Of a stretch of 64,000 nt of DNA, positions 41,293-49,863 are shown in pieces; positions within the stretch are counted from its first letter, which is position 1, and every line of letters starts with the position of its first letter. This DNA comes from Bacillota bacterium (lineage in GTDB: Bacteria > Bacillota > Clostridia > Lachnospirales > Anaerotignaceae). The translations under genes and the position numbers were made by a program. Under the pieces are notes generated by a model. The model saw nothing but the letters and a program-made list of their open reading frames with translations, searched no databases and was not told where the DNA came from. The stretch spans positions 1-64,000 of the forward strand of contig JAHZDZ010000005.1 in NCBI GenBank assembly GCA_019422105.1, in the 5' to 3' direction.

Positions 41293-41924
41293 TTTTAGCC
41301 CTCCTGTGTATATTGGTTCATTTACATCTGTACCCCCTCAACCCCTCCCCTGCTGTTACTCTGCTCCTTCTCTTGTCCTCCTATTCCCTAGTTTTATACT
41401 GTCTTGCCGTACTCCTTATTTCTGGGTTTGGTACTTCTTTTCGCATTTACGTCCGTTTTAGAGTTCGCCTTTTTTTATAACTAGCTGGAGTATAGGAAAA
41501 CTCATGCCTATTTACAATCTTGTGTGTTGTGGATAACCCCATACTCATGTTGTTTTCTGTATACATAAGTATCTTGTACTTACAATGTCGTCAATCATAT
41601 GCTACCTTTTCGAGCCATTTCATGAATATAATATGTCGCAAATTTACTGCCGTTTGTTCATGCAATTAAAAATCCTTTCCTGTATACTTAAATTTTACAA
41701 TGCTGAAATATTGTTTTTTCATTTCCTAAACTTGTTCTAATCAGCCTTAAAATTTCATTTATGCTGAAAATCGCTCTACTGTTCACGCTGATGTATCCCT
41801 AAAATTCCACCCACTGTATACCCTATTTTTCATCGCCTGAAACAACTTTATTTTTTTAAAATTTTCTTTTTTAACGCTATCCCTGCCACTGTATCTCTTT
41901 CAATTTCATATCTGTACAAACTAT
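41293..41924. other. Island intergenic region, no gene seen
   Basis: 630 nt of AT-rich sequence with no frame that combines a ribosome binding site and plausible protein composition. No clear repeats or hairpins noted. Confidence 0.5.
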
Positions 41925-42554
41925 TTAAAAATCAATGAGTTCCTCCCCTGCCTCATACTCCTTTGCTCTCCTGTAAAAGGTGTTTGCCTTTAAATTCAGT
42001 GTTTCCATAGCCTTTTTCGCTGTTATCTCTCCCTCCTTCCATTGCAGATAAACCTTCTCAAAGTCTTTGCATTCTATTTTCTTCCTGCCCTTGTATTTCC
42101 CCTCCGCCTTTGCTATTTTAATTCCCTGTGTCTGCCGTTCTTTTATCTTCTCCCGTTCCTTTTCCGCCATGTAAGCTAATAGATTAAATACAATATCGGC
42201 TATTAACTTCTTTGTCGTATCCCCTTTATCTCCTGTGCTGATAATTGGCATATCCAGAACAACTATGTTTATCCCTCTGTCAATCAGCCCTTTCCATTCT
42301 TTTTTGATTTCCTCATAATTCCTGCCGAACCTGTCTAGTTCAGTAATTACTAAAATGTCGCCACCTCTCAGTAACTGTTCTTTTAATAGAATATAATTGT
42401 CTCTATTAAAATCCTTTCCACTCATTTCATCAACAATGATGTCCCTTTCATTTACTCCATATTTTAATAGTGCTTCTTTTTGTCTTTCTATGTTCTGTTT
42501 TGTTGTTGACACCCTTGCATAACCATATGTTTTATTTGCACTTTCATTGCTCAT
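41925..42554 (-). CDS. Serine recombinase (resolvase/invertase family)
   Basis: 209 residues. YGYARVSTTKQN carries the nucleophile serine, followed by TELDRFGRNYEEI and the EREKIKERQTQGI helix. The C-terminal helix-turn-helix region (GEITAKKAMETLNLKANTFYRRAKEYE) binds DNA. This is a small resolvase/invertase, not a large integrase. GGAGG is upstream of ATG 42554. The repeat cluster directly upstream (42626-42786) is a plausible recombination or regulatory site. Confidence 0.94.
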   Translation of the reverse strand: MSNESANKTYGYARVSTTKQNIERQKEALLKYGVNERDIIVDEMSGKDFNRDNYILLKEQLLRGGDILVITELDRFGRNYEEIKKEWKGLIDRGINIVVLDMPIISTGDKGDTTKKLIADIVFNLLAYMAEKEREKIKERQTQGIKIAKAEGKYKGRKKIECKDFEKVYLQWKEGEITAKKAMETLNLKANTFYRRAKEYEAGEELIDF

Positions 42555-42625
42555 TTTCGTTTCCTCCTGTAAAGAATTTTTTCTTTACATTCAGAAATCT
42601 GTTTCAATAAAAGCCTTTTCTATTT

Positions 42626-42786
42626 TGACATATATGTCAATAGACTCCCTCCCATTTTTGACATATTTCAAAATTCATTTGTAACCCTATTGCCATATGT
42701 CAAACCTACTATTGTCACATTTTTGACATATTTCAATAAACCACACCCGTGTGAAGTATGTCAAAATTCATTTATTTTGACATACT
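42626..42786. repeat. Cluster of TGACATAT direct and inverted repeats
   Basis: At least six copies: palindrome TGACATATATGTCA (42626-42639), TTTTGACATATTT (about 42656 and 42721), CATATGTCAAA (about 42694), AGTATGTCAAAA (42755) and TTTTGACATACT (42775). They lie between the serine recombinase and an unknown gene. Possible resolution site, operator array or origin-like iterons. Confidence 0.8.
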
Positions 42787-42819
42787 CCTAAAATATTCCA
42801 CAAGGATAAACTATTTTAT

Positions 42820-43308
42820 TTATGCTGTTTTCATTACCTCCTTTGTATCCTCCAAAACCTCAACGCCTTTTGCAACATTTATTTTCCCTTTGCTGTCTAA
42901 CCATGCCCCGCCCTGAATAATCCCCATTTCAAGGTATATTTTCAACTTTTCCTCTGTAATATCCATTCTTCCGTGTCTGCTACTGATTACCTCATAAACT
43001 GTTTTTCCACTCTCCTTTGTAGCCTTGACTACTGTATAAAAGTTATTCACTGGACAATCGCTTTCAACTACTGCCGTATAGGTATTTATTCCAGACCTTG
43101 CTAATAAATTTATTTGTTTAAACCCTTCTGTATCAAGTTCTAATTCTTCACCGTTTAACCTGAACCCGTTCAACGCTTCACCATTCTTCAATGCCGTTAT
43201 AATTGCCTTTTCTGTCATTCCGATAAATTCTTTTGTTTTACTCTCATAGAGTATATATCCTGTCAATCTGTTTCCTAACGTCTCGCTGTTCACTAAGTAT
43301 TTACACAT
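42820..43308 (-). CDS. Hypothetical island protein
   Basis: 162 residues, not recognised. The N-terminal part MCKYLVNSETLGNRLTGYILY, then repeated short strands and helices (EKAIITALKNGEALNGFRL, EEKLKIYLEMGIIQGG). No signal peptide, membrane segment or catalytic motif stands out. Codon use looks like the rest of the island. A GGGGGAAACA stretch lies just upstream of ATG 43308. Confidence 0.7.
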   Translation of the reverse strand: MCKYLVNSETLGNRLTGYILYESKTKEFIGMTEKAIITALKNGEALNGFRLNGEELELDTEGFKQINLLARSGINTYTAVVESDCPVNNFYTVVKATKESGKTVYEVISSRHGRMDITEEKLKIYLEMGIIQGGAWLDSKGKINVAKGVEVLEDTKEVMKTA

Positions 43309-43476
43309 ATTGTTTCCCCCTTTTTAAATGTATCTTTTCTTTTTCCTCAACTTCTACAATCATTCTAACGCTGTTCAAATACCTTGCCTAGTCGTGAACC
43401 TGCAAGGCTTTTGCCCTTGCTTTCTCTACTGGTTTAGTGACTGTGTAGAACAACTTTATAAAAATAAACACAACAA

Positions 43477-43512
43477 AAAAGGTATCAGCTAATTTCTTAA
43501 CTGATACCTTTT
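43477..43512. terminator. Island-supplied terminator downstream of V-ATPase subunit D
   Basis: AAAAGGTATCAG...CTGATACCTTTT stem; on the minus strand it is followed by TTTTTTGTTG, 73 nt after the new subunit D stop codon. It replaces the displaced native terminator at 35899-35931. Confidence 0.8.
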
Positions 43513-43521
43513 AATCACATC

Positions 43522-43554
43522 TAGTATTATCGTAACTACGGTATAATCTCGGTA
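43522..43554. repeat. Right arm-type repeat of the island
   Basis: Partner of 36136-36168: TAGTATTATCGTA at one end and AATCTCGGTA at the other, same orientation, 28 of 33 identical. It lies about 90 nt inside the right attachment core. Confidence 0.6.
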
Positions 43555-43584
43555 AATTTCCGCTACTTTACCCTTTTCTACGCA

Positions 43585-44262
43585 CTACATAGCCTCTAAA
43601 GCCTCGTCCTGCTTACGTCTTTCCTCAATAGCTTTTTTGGCAATCATATCCTTGACCTTCATAAGCCTTGTTGTATTGGCCCTTTCATTTTCCTCCAGCT
43701 TCATGCGGATATACTTAATCGTCTCCTGATAATTAGGAATCATTACGTTTTCCAAAGCGTTTACACGTCTTCTGGTCTTTTCTATTTCCTGCGCCAAAAG
43801 CTGTGCGCTCTTTTCACTTTCCGCCAGCCTCAAAAGAGGGCCCACAGCATCTGAAAAGGCTTCCATGGCTAAATCAAGCTCACCGGAAGTAAAGGCAAGG
43901 CCATAAGGGTAAATATCAGATTGGTTGTTTTCTGTCTTGAAATCAAAGACAGGAACATCCACACTCATAATATTTCTATTGCTCACATCAACGGCAACTG
44001 ACTGCTTGGGCATCATTAACGCCTCGCCCAAATATTCCTCACTCATAACAGCCCTGGCAATAATAAAGTTTTTATAGGCAGCCTCCAAAGCGTTTTCCGC
44101 CTCTTCTCTCAGCCTTTTATTCTCCCTTACAATATCTAGGAATTGCTTCATAAGCTCATCCAGCTTATCCTTCAGAAGCTTATGTCCCCTTGTGGCGGTT
44201 TTGAGCAGCTTTTTCAGACGCGTCAGCTCCATACGGGTTGGGTTTACATTTAACCTGGCCAC
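43585..44262 (-). CDS. ntpD: V-type ATPase subunit D (central stalk), C-terminus replaced by island
   Basis: 225 residues. Subunit D is the rotating central shaft between the A3B3 head and the membrane ring. It has the family start MARLNVNPTRMELTRLKKLL, a long N-terminal helix, and a C-terminal helix with RRVNALENVMIPNYQETIKYI. The GTG start at 44262 has GAGGTG upstream. The last 19 codons after the 14-bp core come from the integrated island; the residue pattern is conserved (KAIEERRKQDEALEAM), so function should be kept. Last gene of the operon. Confidence 0.95.
   Translation of the reverse strand: MARLNVNPTRMELTRLKKLLKTATRGHKLLKDKLDELMKQFLDIVRENKRLREEAENALEAAYKNFIIARAVMSEEYLGEALMMPKQSVAVDVSNRNIMSVDVPVFDFKTENNQSDIYPYGLAFTSGELDLAMEAFSDAVGPLLRLAESEKSAQLLAQEIEKTRRRVNALENVMIPNYQETIKYIRMKLEENERANTTRLMKVKDMIAKKAIEERRKQDEALEAM
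43645..43658. repeat. Right attachment core (14-bp direct repeat)
   Basis: CATATCCTTGACCT, identical to 36019-36032, inside the subunit D coding region where the host-encoded and island-encoded parts of the gene would meet. Confidence 0.8.
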
Positions 44263-44290
44263 ATCATCACCTCATATTCTTTAAAAAATA

Positions 44291-45667
44291 TTAATCCTTT
44301 TCGTCATAATATTTTTCAAGGTATTCATCTCTGATACGCTTCAGCTCGCCTTTTGGAAGCTGTCTCAATAATTTCCAGCCAATATCCAGGGTCTGCTCAA
44401 TTGTTCTGTCTGTCCGAAAGCCCTGGGAAACATATTCCTTCTCAAAATCCTCCGCAAATTTTGCGTAGAGAAGATCCATCTCAGAAAGAGCACTCTCGCC
44501 CAAGATAGCCATAAGCTCCTTGGCGTCCTTACCTCTGGAGTAAGCCGCAAAAAGCTGGTTCATGGTATCCGCATGATCCTCTCTCGTTTTGCCCTTTCCT
44601 GTTCCCTTATCCTTCAGACGGGAGAGGGATGGAAGTACATCAATAGGAGGCTGTATGCCTTTTTTATAGAGGTCACGGCTGAGTATAATCTGGCCCTCAG
44701 TGATATAGCCCGTCAAGTCGGGAATAGGATGGGTTTTGTCATCCTCCGGCATGGTAAGAATAGGGATCATGGTAATGGATCCATTCTTCCCCTTCATTCT
44801 GCCTGCCCTCTCGTACATGGTAGCAAGGTCTGTATAAAGGTAGCCCGGATAGCCTCGGCGTCCGGGGACCTCTTTTTTGGCGGCGGAAACCTCACGGAGA
44901 GCCTCCGCATAGTTTGTAATATCCGTAATGATAACCAATACGTGCATATCCTGCTCAAAAGCCAGGTATTCCGCGGCGGTCAGCGCCATACGGGGGGTAG
45001 AAACACGCTCTACGGCAGGGTCGTTTGCAAGATTTACAAACACAACAGAACGGTCAATGGCACCGGTTGCCTTAAAATCGCTGATAAAGAAATCGGCGTC
45101 CTCAAAGGTAATACCGACAGCGGCAAATACAACGGCAAATTTGCTGTCAGTGCCACGCACCTTGGCCTGACGTGCAATCTGCACCGCAAGGTTATTGTGG
45201 GGAAGACCCGAGCCTGAGAATATAGGAAGCTTCTGTCCCCTGACCAGTGTATTCAAACCGTCAATTGCGGAGACGCCCGTCTGTATAAACTCGGAAGGAT
45301 AATCACGTGCCGCCGGATTGATAGGCGCGCCGTTAATATCCAGTCTCTTATCTGGAATGATTTCAGGACCGCCGTCAATGGGCTTGCCCATGCCGCTGAA
45401 CACACGGCCCAAAATATCCGGTGATACGCCAAAGTCAAGAGATTTTCCCAAAAACCGAACCTTGCTGTCAGAAAGGTTGATACCGGTTGAACTCTCAAAA
45501 AGCTGTACCAAAGCGGTATCACCATTAACCTCAAGCACCTTGCAGCGGCGGATTTCGCCGTCAGAAAGCTCAATCTCTCCCAGCTCGTCGTATTTTACGC
45601 CGTCTACGCCTGTAACAAGCATCAGAGGGCCGGCAACTTCCTGAATCGATCTGTATTCCTTTATCAT
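44291..45667 (-). CDS. ntpB: V-type ATPase subunit B (non-catalytic)
   Basis: 458 residues. Regulatory nucleotide-binding subunit of the A3B3 ring: EYRSIQEVAGPLMLV start, INPAARDYPSEFIQTGVSAIDGL, PIFSGSGLPHNNLA in place of a Walker A motif, and PGRRGYPGYLYTDLATMYERAG. The ATG overlaps the stop codon of subunit A (ATGA), so translation is coupled. Confidence 0.97.
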   Translation of the reverse strand: MIKEYRSIQEVAGPLMLVTGVDGVKYDELGEIELSDGEIRRCKVLEVNGDTALVQLFESSTGINLSDSKVRFLGKSLDFGVSPDILGRVFSGMGKPIDGGPEIIPDKRLDINGAPINPAARDYPSEFIQTGVSAIDGLNTLVRGQKLPIFSGSGLPHNNLAVQIARQAKVRGTDSKFAVVFAAVGITFEDADFFISDFKATGAIDRSVVFVNLANDPAVERVSTPRMALTAAEYLAFEQDMHVLVIITDITNYAEALREVSAAKKEVPGRRGYPGYLYTDLATMYERAGRMKGKNGSITMIPILTMPEDDKTHPIPDLTGYITEGQIILSRDLYKKGIQPPIDVLPSLSRLKDKGTGKGKTREDHADTMNQLFAAYSRGKDAKELMAILGESALSEMDLLYAKFAEDFEKEYVSQGFRTDRTIEQTLDIGWKLLRQLPKGELKRIRDEYLEKYYDEKD

Positions 45668-47439
45668 AATTCATCCGCCCCCTTCTTTATCAATTCATCA
45701 ATTTCTCCGCGGATTTCATTTTCAATTTCATCAAATGCCGTATCCACATTTTCCTCTTCCACATATTTTGCACGCCCAATTTTCTCCAAAATCGGAAGCT
45801 TGATAATCTTGTTGATTGAAATTCCCTGCTTGATGGCAGCTGCCGCCTCATCTCTGAACATCAGTATCAGGCCAAGCATCCTGTACTGCTTGTGGAGGGA
45901 GGTATAAGTGTCAACCTCATGGAAAGAGTTCTGGTGCAGGAAGTCCTCACGGATAGAGCGTGTCACCTCAAGTATCAGCCTGTCGGAGTCAGACAGAGAA
46001 TCCACACCGACCAGCTGAACAATTTCCTGAAGCTCACTTTCCACCTGCAATAATCTCATGGCTTCCGCACGCCTTGCGGCAAAGCCCTCCGCTACGTTTT
46101 TATCCGTCCACAGGTCAATTTTATCCTGATAGAGGGAATAGCTGCTCAGCCAGTTGATAGCAGGAAAGTGTCTCTTATAGGCAAGAGACGCATCCAGTCC
46201 CCAGAATACCTTGACGATACGCAGAGTCGCCTGGCTGACAGGCTCTGAGGTATCGCCTCCGGGAGGAGATACGGCGCCAATGGCTGTCAGTGTTCCCACT
46301 CTTCCGTCGCTTCCCAGACAGTTTACCTTCCCTGCTCGCTCATAGAACTGGGCAAGACGGGATCCAAGATATGCGGGGTAGCCCTCCTCACCAGGCATCT
46401 CCTCAAGTCTTCCGCTCATCTCCCTGAGGGCCTCGGCCCATCTGGAAGTTGAATCCGCCATAAGCGCAACGCTGTAACCCATATCTCTGAAATATTCCGC
46501 TATGGTAATACCTGTATAGATAGATGCCTCACGAGCCGCAACAGGCATATCGGAGGTATTGGCGATTAAAACGGTTCTCTGCATAAGGCTCTCGCCGGTG
46601 CGAGGGTCTTTTAACTCAGGAAACTCGTTTAAAACGTCCGTCATTTCATTTCCACGCTCACCGCAGCCGATATAGACCACAATATCGGCGTCAGCCCATT
46701 TTGCAAGCTGATGCTGCGTTACTGTCTTGCCGCTGCCGAAAGGCCCCGGAATTGCCGCAACGCCGCCCTTTGTGATTGGGAAAAAGGTATCGATAACCCT
46801 CTGTCCTGTCACCAGAAGGGAATCCGGTGTCTCCTTTGACTGGTAGGGCCTCTCCTTACGCACAGGCCATTTCTGCATCATTGTCACATTTATATCCCGC
46901 CCTTTGGCGTCTGTCACAACGCAGACTGTATCCTCTACCGTATAGCTGCCCTCTTTTATCTCTTTGATAGTGCCGTTTAGTCCCACGGGAATCATAATTT
47001 TACACTGCACAACAGGAGTTTCCTGCACATAGCCGATAATGTCACCCTGTGAAACCCTGTCGCCTGCCTTTTTGGTTGCAATAAAATCCCATTTTGCGCT
47101 CCGGTTCAGGGAATCCGCCTGAATACCCTTTTGGATATTGGTGCCGCTGAGCTCATACAGCTTTTCAAGCGGGCGCTGGATACCATCATAAATTGTGGAA
47201 ATCAGTCCCGGTCCAAGCTCAACGCTCATTGGAATACCAAGAGAAACTACCTCCTCGCCGGGGCCTAAGCCTGACGTCTCCTCATAAACCTGAATAGAAG
47301 CCTTGTCACCGTGCATTTCAATAATCTCGCCGATAAGCTTCTTCTCCGAAACCCTAACGACGTCAAACATGTTCGCGTCTCTCATGCCCTCCGCTATAAC
47401 AAGCGGCCCGGACACCTTAACGACTGTGCCTGTTTTCAT
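45664..47439 (-). CDS. ntpA: V-type ATPase subunit A (catalytic)
   Basis: 591 residues. Catalytic subunit: Walker A GPFGSGKTVTQ, the long non-homologous region typical of V/A-type A subunits (about 110-200), Walker B-like VALMADSTSRWAEALREMSGRLEEMPGEEGYPAYLGSRLA and the AIGAVSPPGGDTSEPV loop. It hydrolyses or synthesises ATP, coupled to ion flow through the membrane part. Start ATG 47439 with GGTGAAGAG upstream. Confidence 0.98.
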   Translation of the reverse strand: MKTGTVVKVSGPLVIAEGMRDANMFDVVRVSEKKLIGEIIEMHGDKASIQVYEETSGLGPGEEVVSLGIPMSVELGPGLISTIYDGIQRPLEKLYELSGTNIQKGIQADSLNRSAKWDFIATKKAGDRVSQGDIIGYVQETPVVQCKIMIPVGLNGTIKEIKEGSYTVEDTVCVVTDAKGRDINVTMMQKWPVRKERPYQSKETPDSLLVTGQRVIDTFFPITKGGVAAIPGPFGSGKTVTQHQLAKWADADIVVYIGCGERGNEMTDVLNEFPELKDPRTGESLMQRTVLIANTSDMPVAAREASIYTGITIAEYFRDMGYSVALMADSTSRWAEALREMSGRLEEMPGEEGYPAYLGSRLAQFYERAGKVNCLGSDGRVGTLTAIGAVSPPGGDTSEPVSQATLRIVKVFWGLDASLAYKRHFPAINWLSSYSLYQDKIDLWTDKNVAEGFAARRAEAMRLLQVESELQEIVQLVGVDSLSDSDRLILEVTRSIREDFLHQNSFHEVDTYTSLHKQYRMLGLILMFRDEAAAAIKQGISINKIIKLPILEKIGRAKYVEEENVDTAFDEIENEIRGEIDELIKKGADEL

Positions 47440-47454
47440 ATTCTCTTCACCACT

Positions 47455-47772
47455 CTATTCTTTAAACAATATGTCTGTGCCGATAGCACGTTTCGTAGAT
47501 TCTCTTATTTCATTCATTCCAAGTCCCATACTTCCGCCTATGCCCGGTATGACAATAATGGCAGGGAGCTGTAAATCCTTGTATCTTGCTATAGTTTCCT
47601 TTGCCAGAAGACTGGCCTGTTCCGTGATATAAATAATGGCATATTCCTCTTCGACCAGCTTATGTATGGTCTTTTTGATTTCATCAGACCCATAAGCAGG
47701 ATAGATATCTATGCCAAGGGCAAGAAAGCCTAAAATGCTGTCCTTGTCCCCTACCACTCCTACTTTATACAT
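47455..47772 (-). CDS. ntpG: V-type ATPase subunit F (NtpG)
   Basis: 105 residues. Small Rossmann-like stalk subunit: YKVGVVGDKDSILGFLALGID, YAIIYITEQASLLAKE, PAIIVIPGIGGSMGLG. It binds subunit D in the central stalk. I start at ATG 47772 with GAGGG 6 nt upstream. It overlaps the end of the subunit C gene by 8 nt. Confidence 0.95.
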   Translation of the reverse strand: MYKVGVVGDKDSILGFLALGIDIYPAYGSDEIKKTIHKLVEEEYAIIYITEQASLLAKETIARYKDLQLPAIIVIPGIGGSMGLGMNEIRESTKRAIGTDILFKE

Positions 47773-48745
47773 AAGCATCCCTCAATCTTTCTTTGATGGT
47801 TTCGCTGTCAATATTGTTAAGCTTTCCCGTCATAATGATCCGTATGGCCTTTATCTCCGTTTCTCTTGCGTACACATAGGCCACCAGCGGTTCTAGGGTC
47901 AGGCTGACAAGCTTTGCTTCCCTGACAAAATCCATCATATAGTTGTCGCACGCCTTTTCAAAGGCGGTAAAACCGTTTTCCATTTCCTTTTCACAAAGGG
48001 TGCCGTAGTCAGAAGCCGAAAAATACTTCAGATAATTCTCACTGTCCTCAAAGGCTTTCTCAAAGGTATCCAGTGAAATCGTGCCCTCCTCCAAAAATAC
48101 ATTGGCAAAGGCATCAAAGCCCTTTTTCATGTTCCGAATCCTCAAAAAGCTTTTGAGATTTGTCAAATCGCTTAATTTGGAAACGTACCGGATTAAAAAG
48201 CTGTTTTTGCTTTCCTTTGCAGTACGCATCATTTCTTGGTAGCACGCCTTATCCAGCACAATATCTATAGTCTGCCCGCTCTGGGTTTTATGGTACAGCT
48301 CAAAGGCATCCTTTACCGCATTCGCCATGACTGGAGAAAATGCTGAGAAGTCTCTGTTTTCAAGCATCTTCTTTAGGTTTTCCTTCTCAAGTGTGCCGCC
48401 CTCAACCAGGTATCTGTCACCGTTTGTGCCGGAGAGCTCACTTTTCAGCAGCACCTTTAAATTATGGTAGTCATTTTTGTAGAGGAAAATATCCATAAAA
48501 TTTTCGTCGGGCACCAGCTCCCCTATTGTCTTATACATTTCCCTCGTCCTGTCTGACAACAGCTTTTCATAGTCATGAACATCAAAGGACGAATCAAGGG
48601 CAGTTCCTCCCTCCGTCATAATGCGCAGAGCGTCTTCGGCACTTTTTGCCTCCGCCATCTGATAAAGCGCCTGCTGTGACAAAATTTTCTGCTCCAGCAT
48701 GCGGATACGGGCAACGGCATAAGGATAAATATTCTCTTTTGACAT
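47765..48745 (-). CDS. ntpC: V-type ATPase subunit C
   Basis: 326 residues, all-helical funnel-shaped subunit that joins the central stalk to the c-ring (yeast subunit d equivalent). The family pattern YPYAVARIRMLEQKILSQQALYQMAEA opens the protein, and VAYVYARETEIKAIRIIMTGKLNNI lies near the end. Overlaps the next gene. Confidence 0.95.
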   Translation of the reverse strand: MSKENIYPYAVARIRMLEQKILSQQALYQMAEAKSAEDALRIMTEGGTALDSSFDVHDYEKLLSDRTREMYKTIGELVPDENFMDIFLYKNDYHNLKVLLKSELSGTNGDRYLVEGGTLEKENLKKMLENRDFSAFSPVMANAVKDAFELYHKTQSGQTIDIVLDKACYQEMMRTAKESKNSFLIRYVSKLSDLTNLKSFLRIRNMKKGFDAFANVFLEEGTISLDTFEKAFEDSENYLKYFSASDYGTLCEKEMENGFTAFEKACDNYMMDFVREAKLVSLTLEPLVAYVYARETEIKAIRIIMTGKLNNIDSETIKERLRDAYV

Positions 48746-48760
48746 TCCTATTTACCCCCT

Positions 48761-49324
48761 TTAACGAAACAGTATCTGGGTTGCTGCCATCTCTAACTGA
48801 TCCCGTTCTACCGTCATAATAGATTCAAAGGAATAATTATATTCAATATCCCCGTTTTTTACAATAAAGCCTTTTGAAAGTTCTCTTGCCTCGTCGGAAA
48901 GCCTGTAGCCTGCATTCACCACAGCGTCTCCAAACTTCTTTTTGTCCTCAGAAGATAAAATGATTTCATCCTCCGCCCCTATATTGGCCTTGGAGAGCAT
49001 GGAAAATATGGTTTTTTCATATTCCTTATCGCTCAGAGAAAAAAGTGTTTCCTTTGCTTCCCGCAATACCTCCTCCAAAACCTCCTGCTTCGTCTGAAGG
49101 ATTCTTTTTTTCGCTTCCATCTGGGCCGCAGAAATACCCCTGTCGGCCTCTTTTTGTGCCTCCGCTTCAGAAAGCTTTCTTAACTGGGCTTTTTCCTTAT
49201 TGGACTTATCCTCTGCTTCCTGAACCCACCTGTCCGCTTCCATGCGGGCAGATGAAAGAATTTTTTCCGCTTCTTCTCTGGCATCCGAAATAATCTTGTC
49301 TATAATCTTTTGCTCATTACTCAT
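48761..49324 (-). CDS. ntpE: V-type ATPase subunit E (peripheral stalk)
   Basis: 187 residues. The N-terminal half is a long helix with alanine/glutamate heptads (DKIISDAREEAEKILSSARMEAD) that forms the peripheral stalk with the operon's first gene product. The C-terminal globular part ends IEYNYSFESIMTVERDQLEMAATQILF. Start ATG 49324 with AAGGAGG upstream. Confidence 0.94.
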   Translation of the reverse strand: MSNEQKIIDKIISDAREEAEKILSSARMEADRWVQEAEDKSNKEKAQLRKLSEAEAQKEADRGISAAQMEAKKRILQTKQEVLEEVLREAKETLFSLSDKEYEKTIFSMLSKANIGAEDEIILSSEDKKKFGDAVVNAGYRLSDEARELSKGFIVKNGDIEYNYSFESIMTVERDQLEMAATQILFR

Positions 49325-49368
49325 AGGACTATCCTCCTTCTTTTATAATTTGAAAAGATGATCTCCTA

Positions 49369-49860
49369 TCAGCCTACCACGATACCATTCCAAGCAAGGA
49401 AAGAAACAAGCAGTCCGAGAAGGGCGTATGTCTCAACAATTGCCGCAAATGTAATCGCTTTACCAAGCTCATCCGGCTTCTTTGCTACAAGGCTTACACC
49501 AGCCGCTGCCGCCTTGCCCTGATAAATAGCGGAATAAAAGCCCACAATGCCAATCGGAATACCTGCCGCCAGAAACTGAAGGCCCTGTGCCGCTGTAAGC
49601 TCAACGCCGCTGCCCAAAAGTCCTGCTTTTGTCAGAATAAGGAAGGCAATAATGAATCCGTAAAGTCCCTGTGTACCGGGAAGAAGCTGCAAAACCAAAA
49701 GTTTACCGAATTTACTCGGATCCTCGCTGATAACGCCTGCCGCAGCCTGCCCGCCAAGGGATGTGCCTTTGGCAGAACCCATACCTGCCAGCCCAGCTGC
49801 GATAGCGGCGCCCAAAATTGCTAAAAACTGACCACTAGATAACGAATTTAAAAATTCCAT
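49369..49860 (-). CDS. ntpK: V-type ATPase subunit K (c-ring proteolipid), Na+-type ligands
   Basis: 163 residues forming two hairpins, four transmembrane helices. The ion-binding residues known from Enterococcus hirae NtpK are all present: LLPGTQGLYG gives Thr63 and Gln64 (and Tyr67), AIYQGK gives Gln114, and VETYALLG gives Glu143. This set marks Na+ rather than H+ translocation in that enzyme, so this operon probably encodes a Na+ pump or Na+-driven synthase. Lies 3 nt after subunit I. Confidence 0.95.
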   Translation of the reverse strand: MEFLNSLSSGQFLAILGAAIAAGLAGMGSAKGTSLGGQAAAGVISEDPSKFGKLLVLQLLPGTQGLYGFIIAFLILTKAGLLGSGVELTAAQGLQFLAAGIPIGIVGFYSAIYQGKAAAAGVSLVAKKPDELGKAITFAAIVETYALLGLLVSFLAWNGIVVG

Positions 49861-49863
49861 ACT

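Larger units (their letters stand above)
36019..43658. mobile_element. 7.6-kb integrative island in the 3' end of the V-ATPase subunit D gene
   Basis: Bounded by 14-bp direct repeats (36019-36032 and 43645-43658). The right end supplies a new, in-frame C-terminus and terminator for subunit D, and the left end holds the displaced original. Cargo: type I toxin-antitoxin candidate, tyrosine integrase next to the left end, two short unknown genes, lipoprotein, secreted protein, ribbon-helix-helix protein, serine recombinase and unknown genes. I see no relaxase, coupling protein, replication protein, phage structural gene or recognisable defence gene, so it would need help to move between cells. 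Confidence 0.88.

Noticed and set aside
42626..42786. CRISPR-like repeats upstream of the serine recombinase
   Set aside because: Copies are short, in both orientations and irregularly spaced; operator, res or iteron sites fit better.
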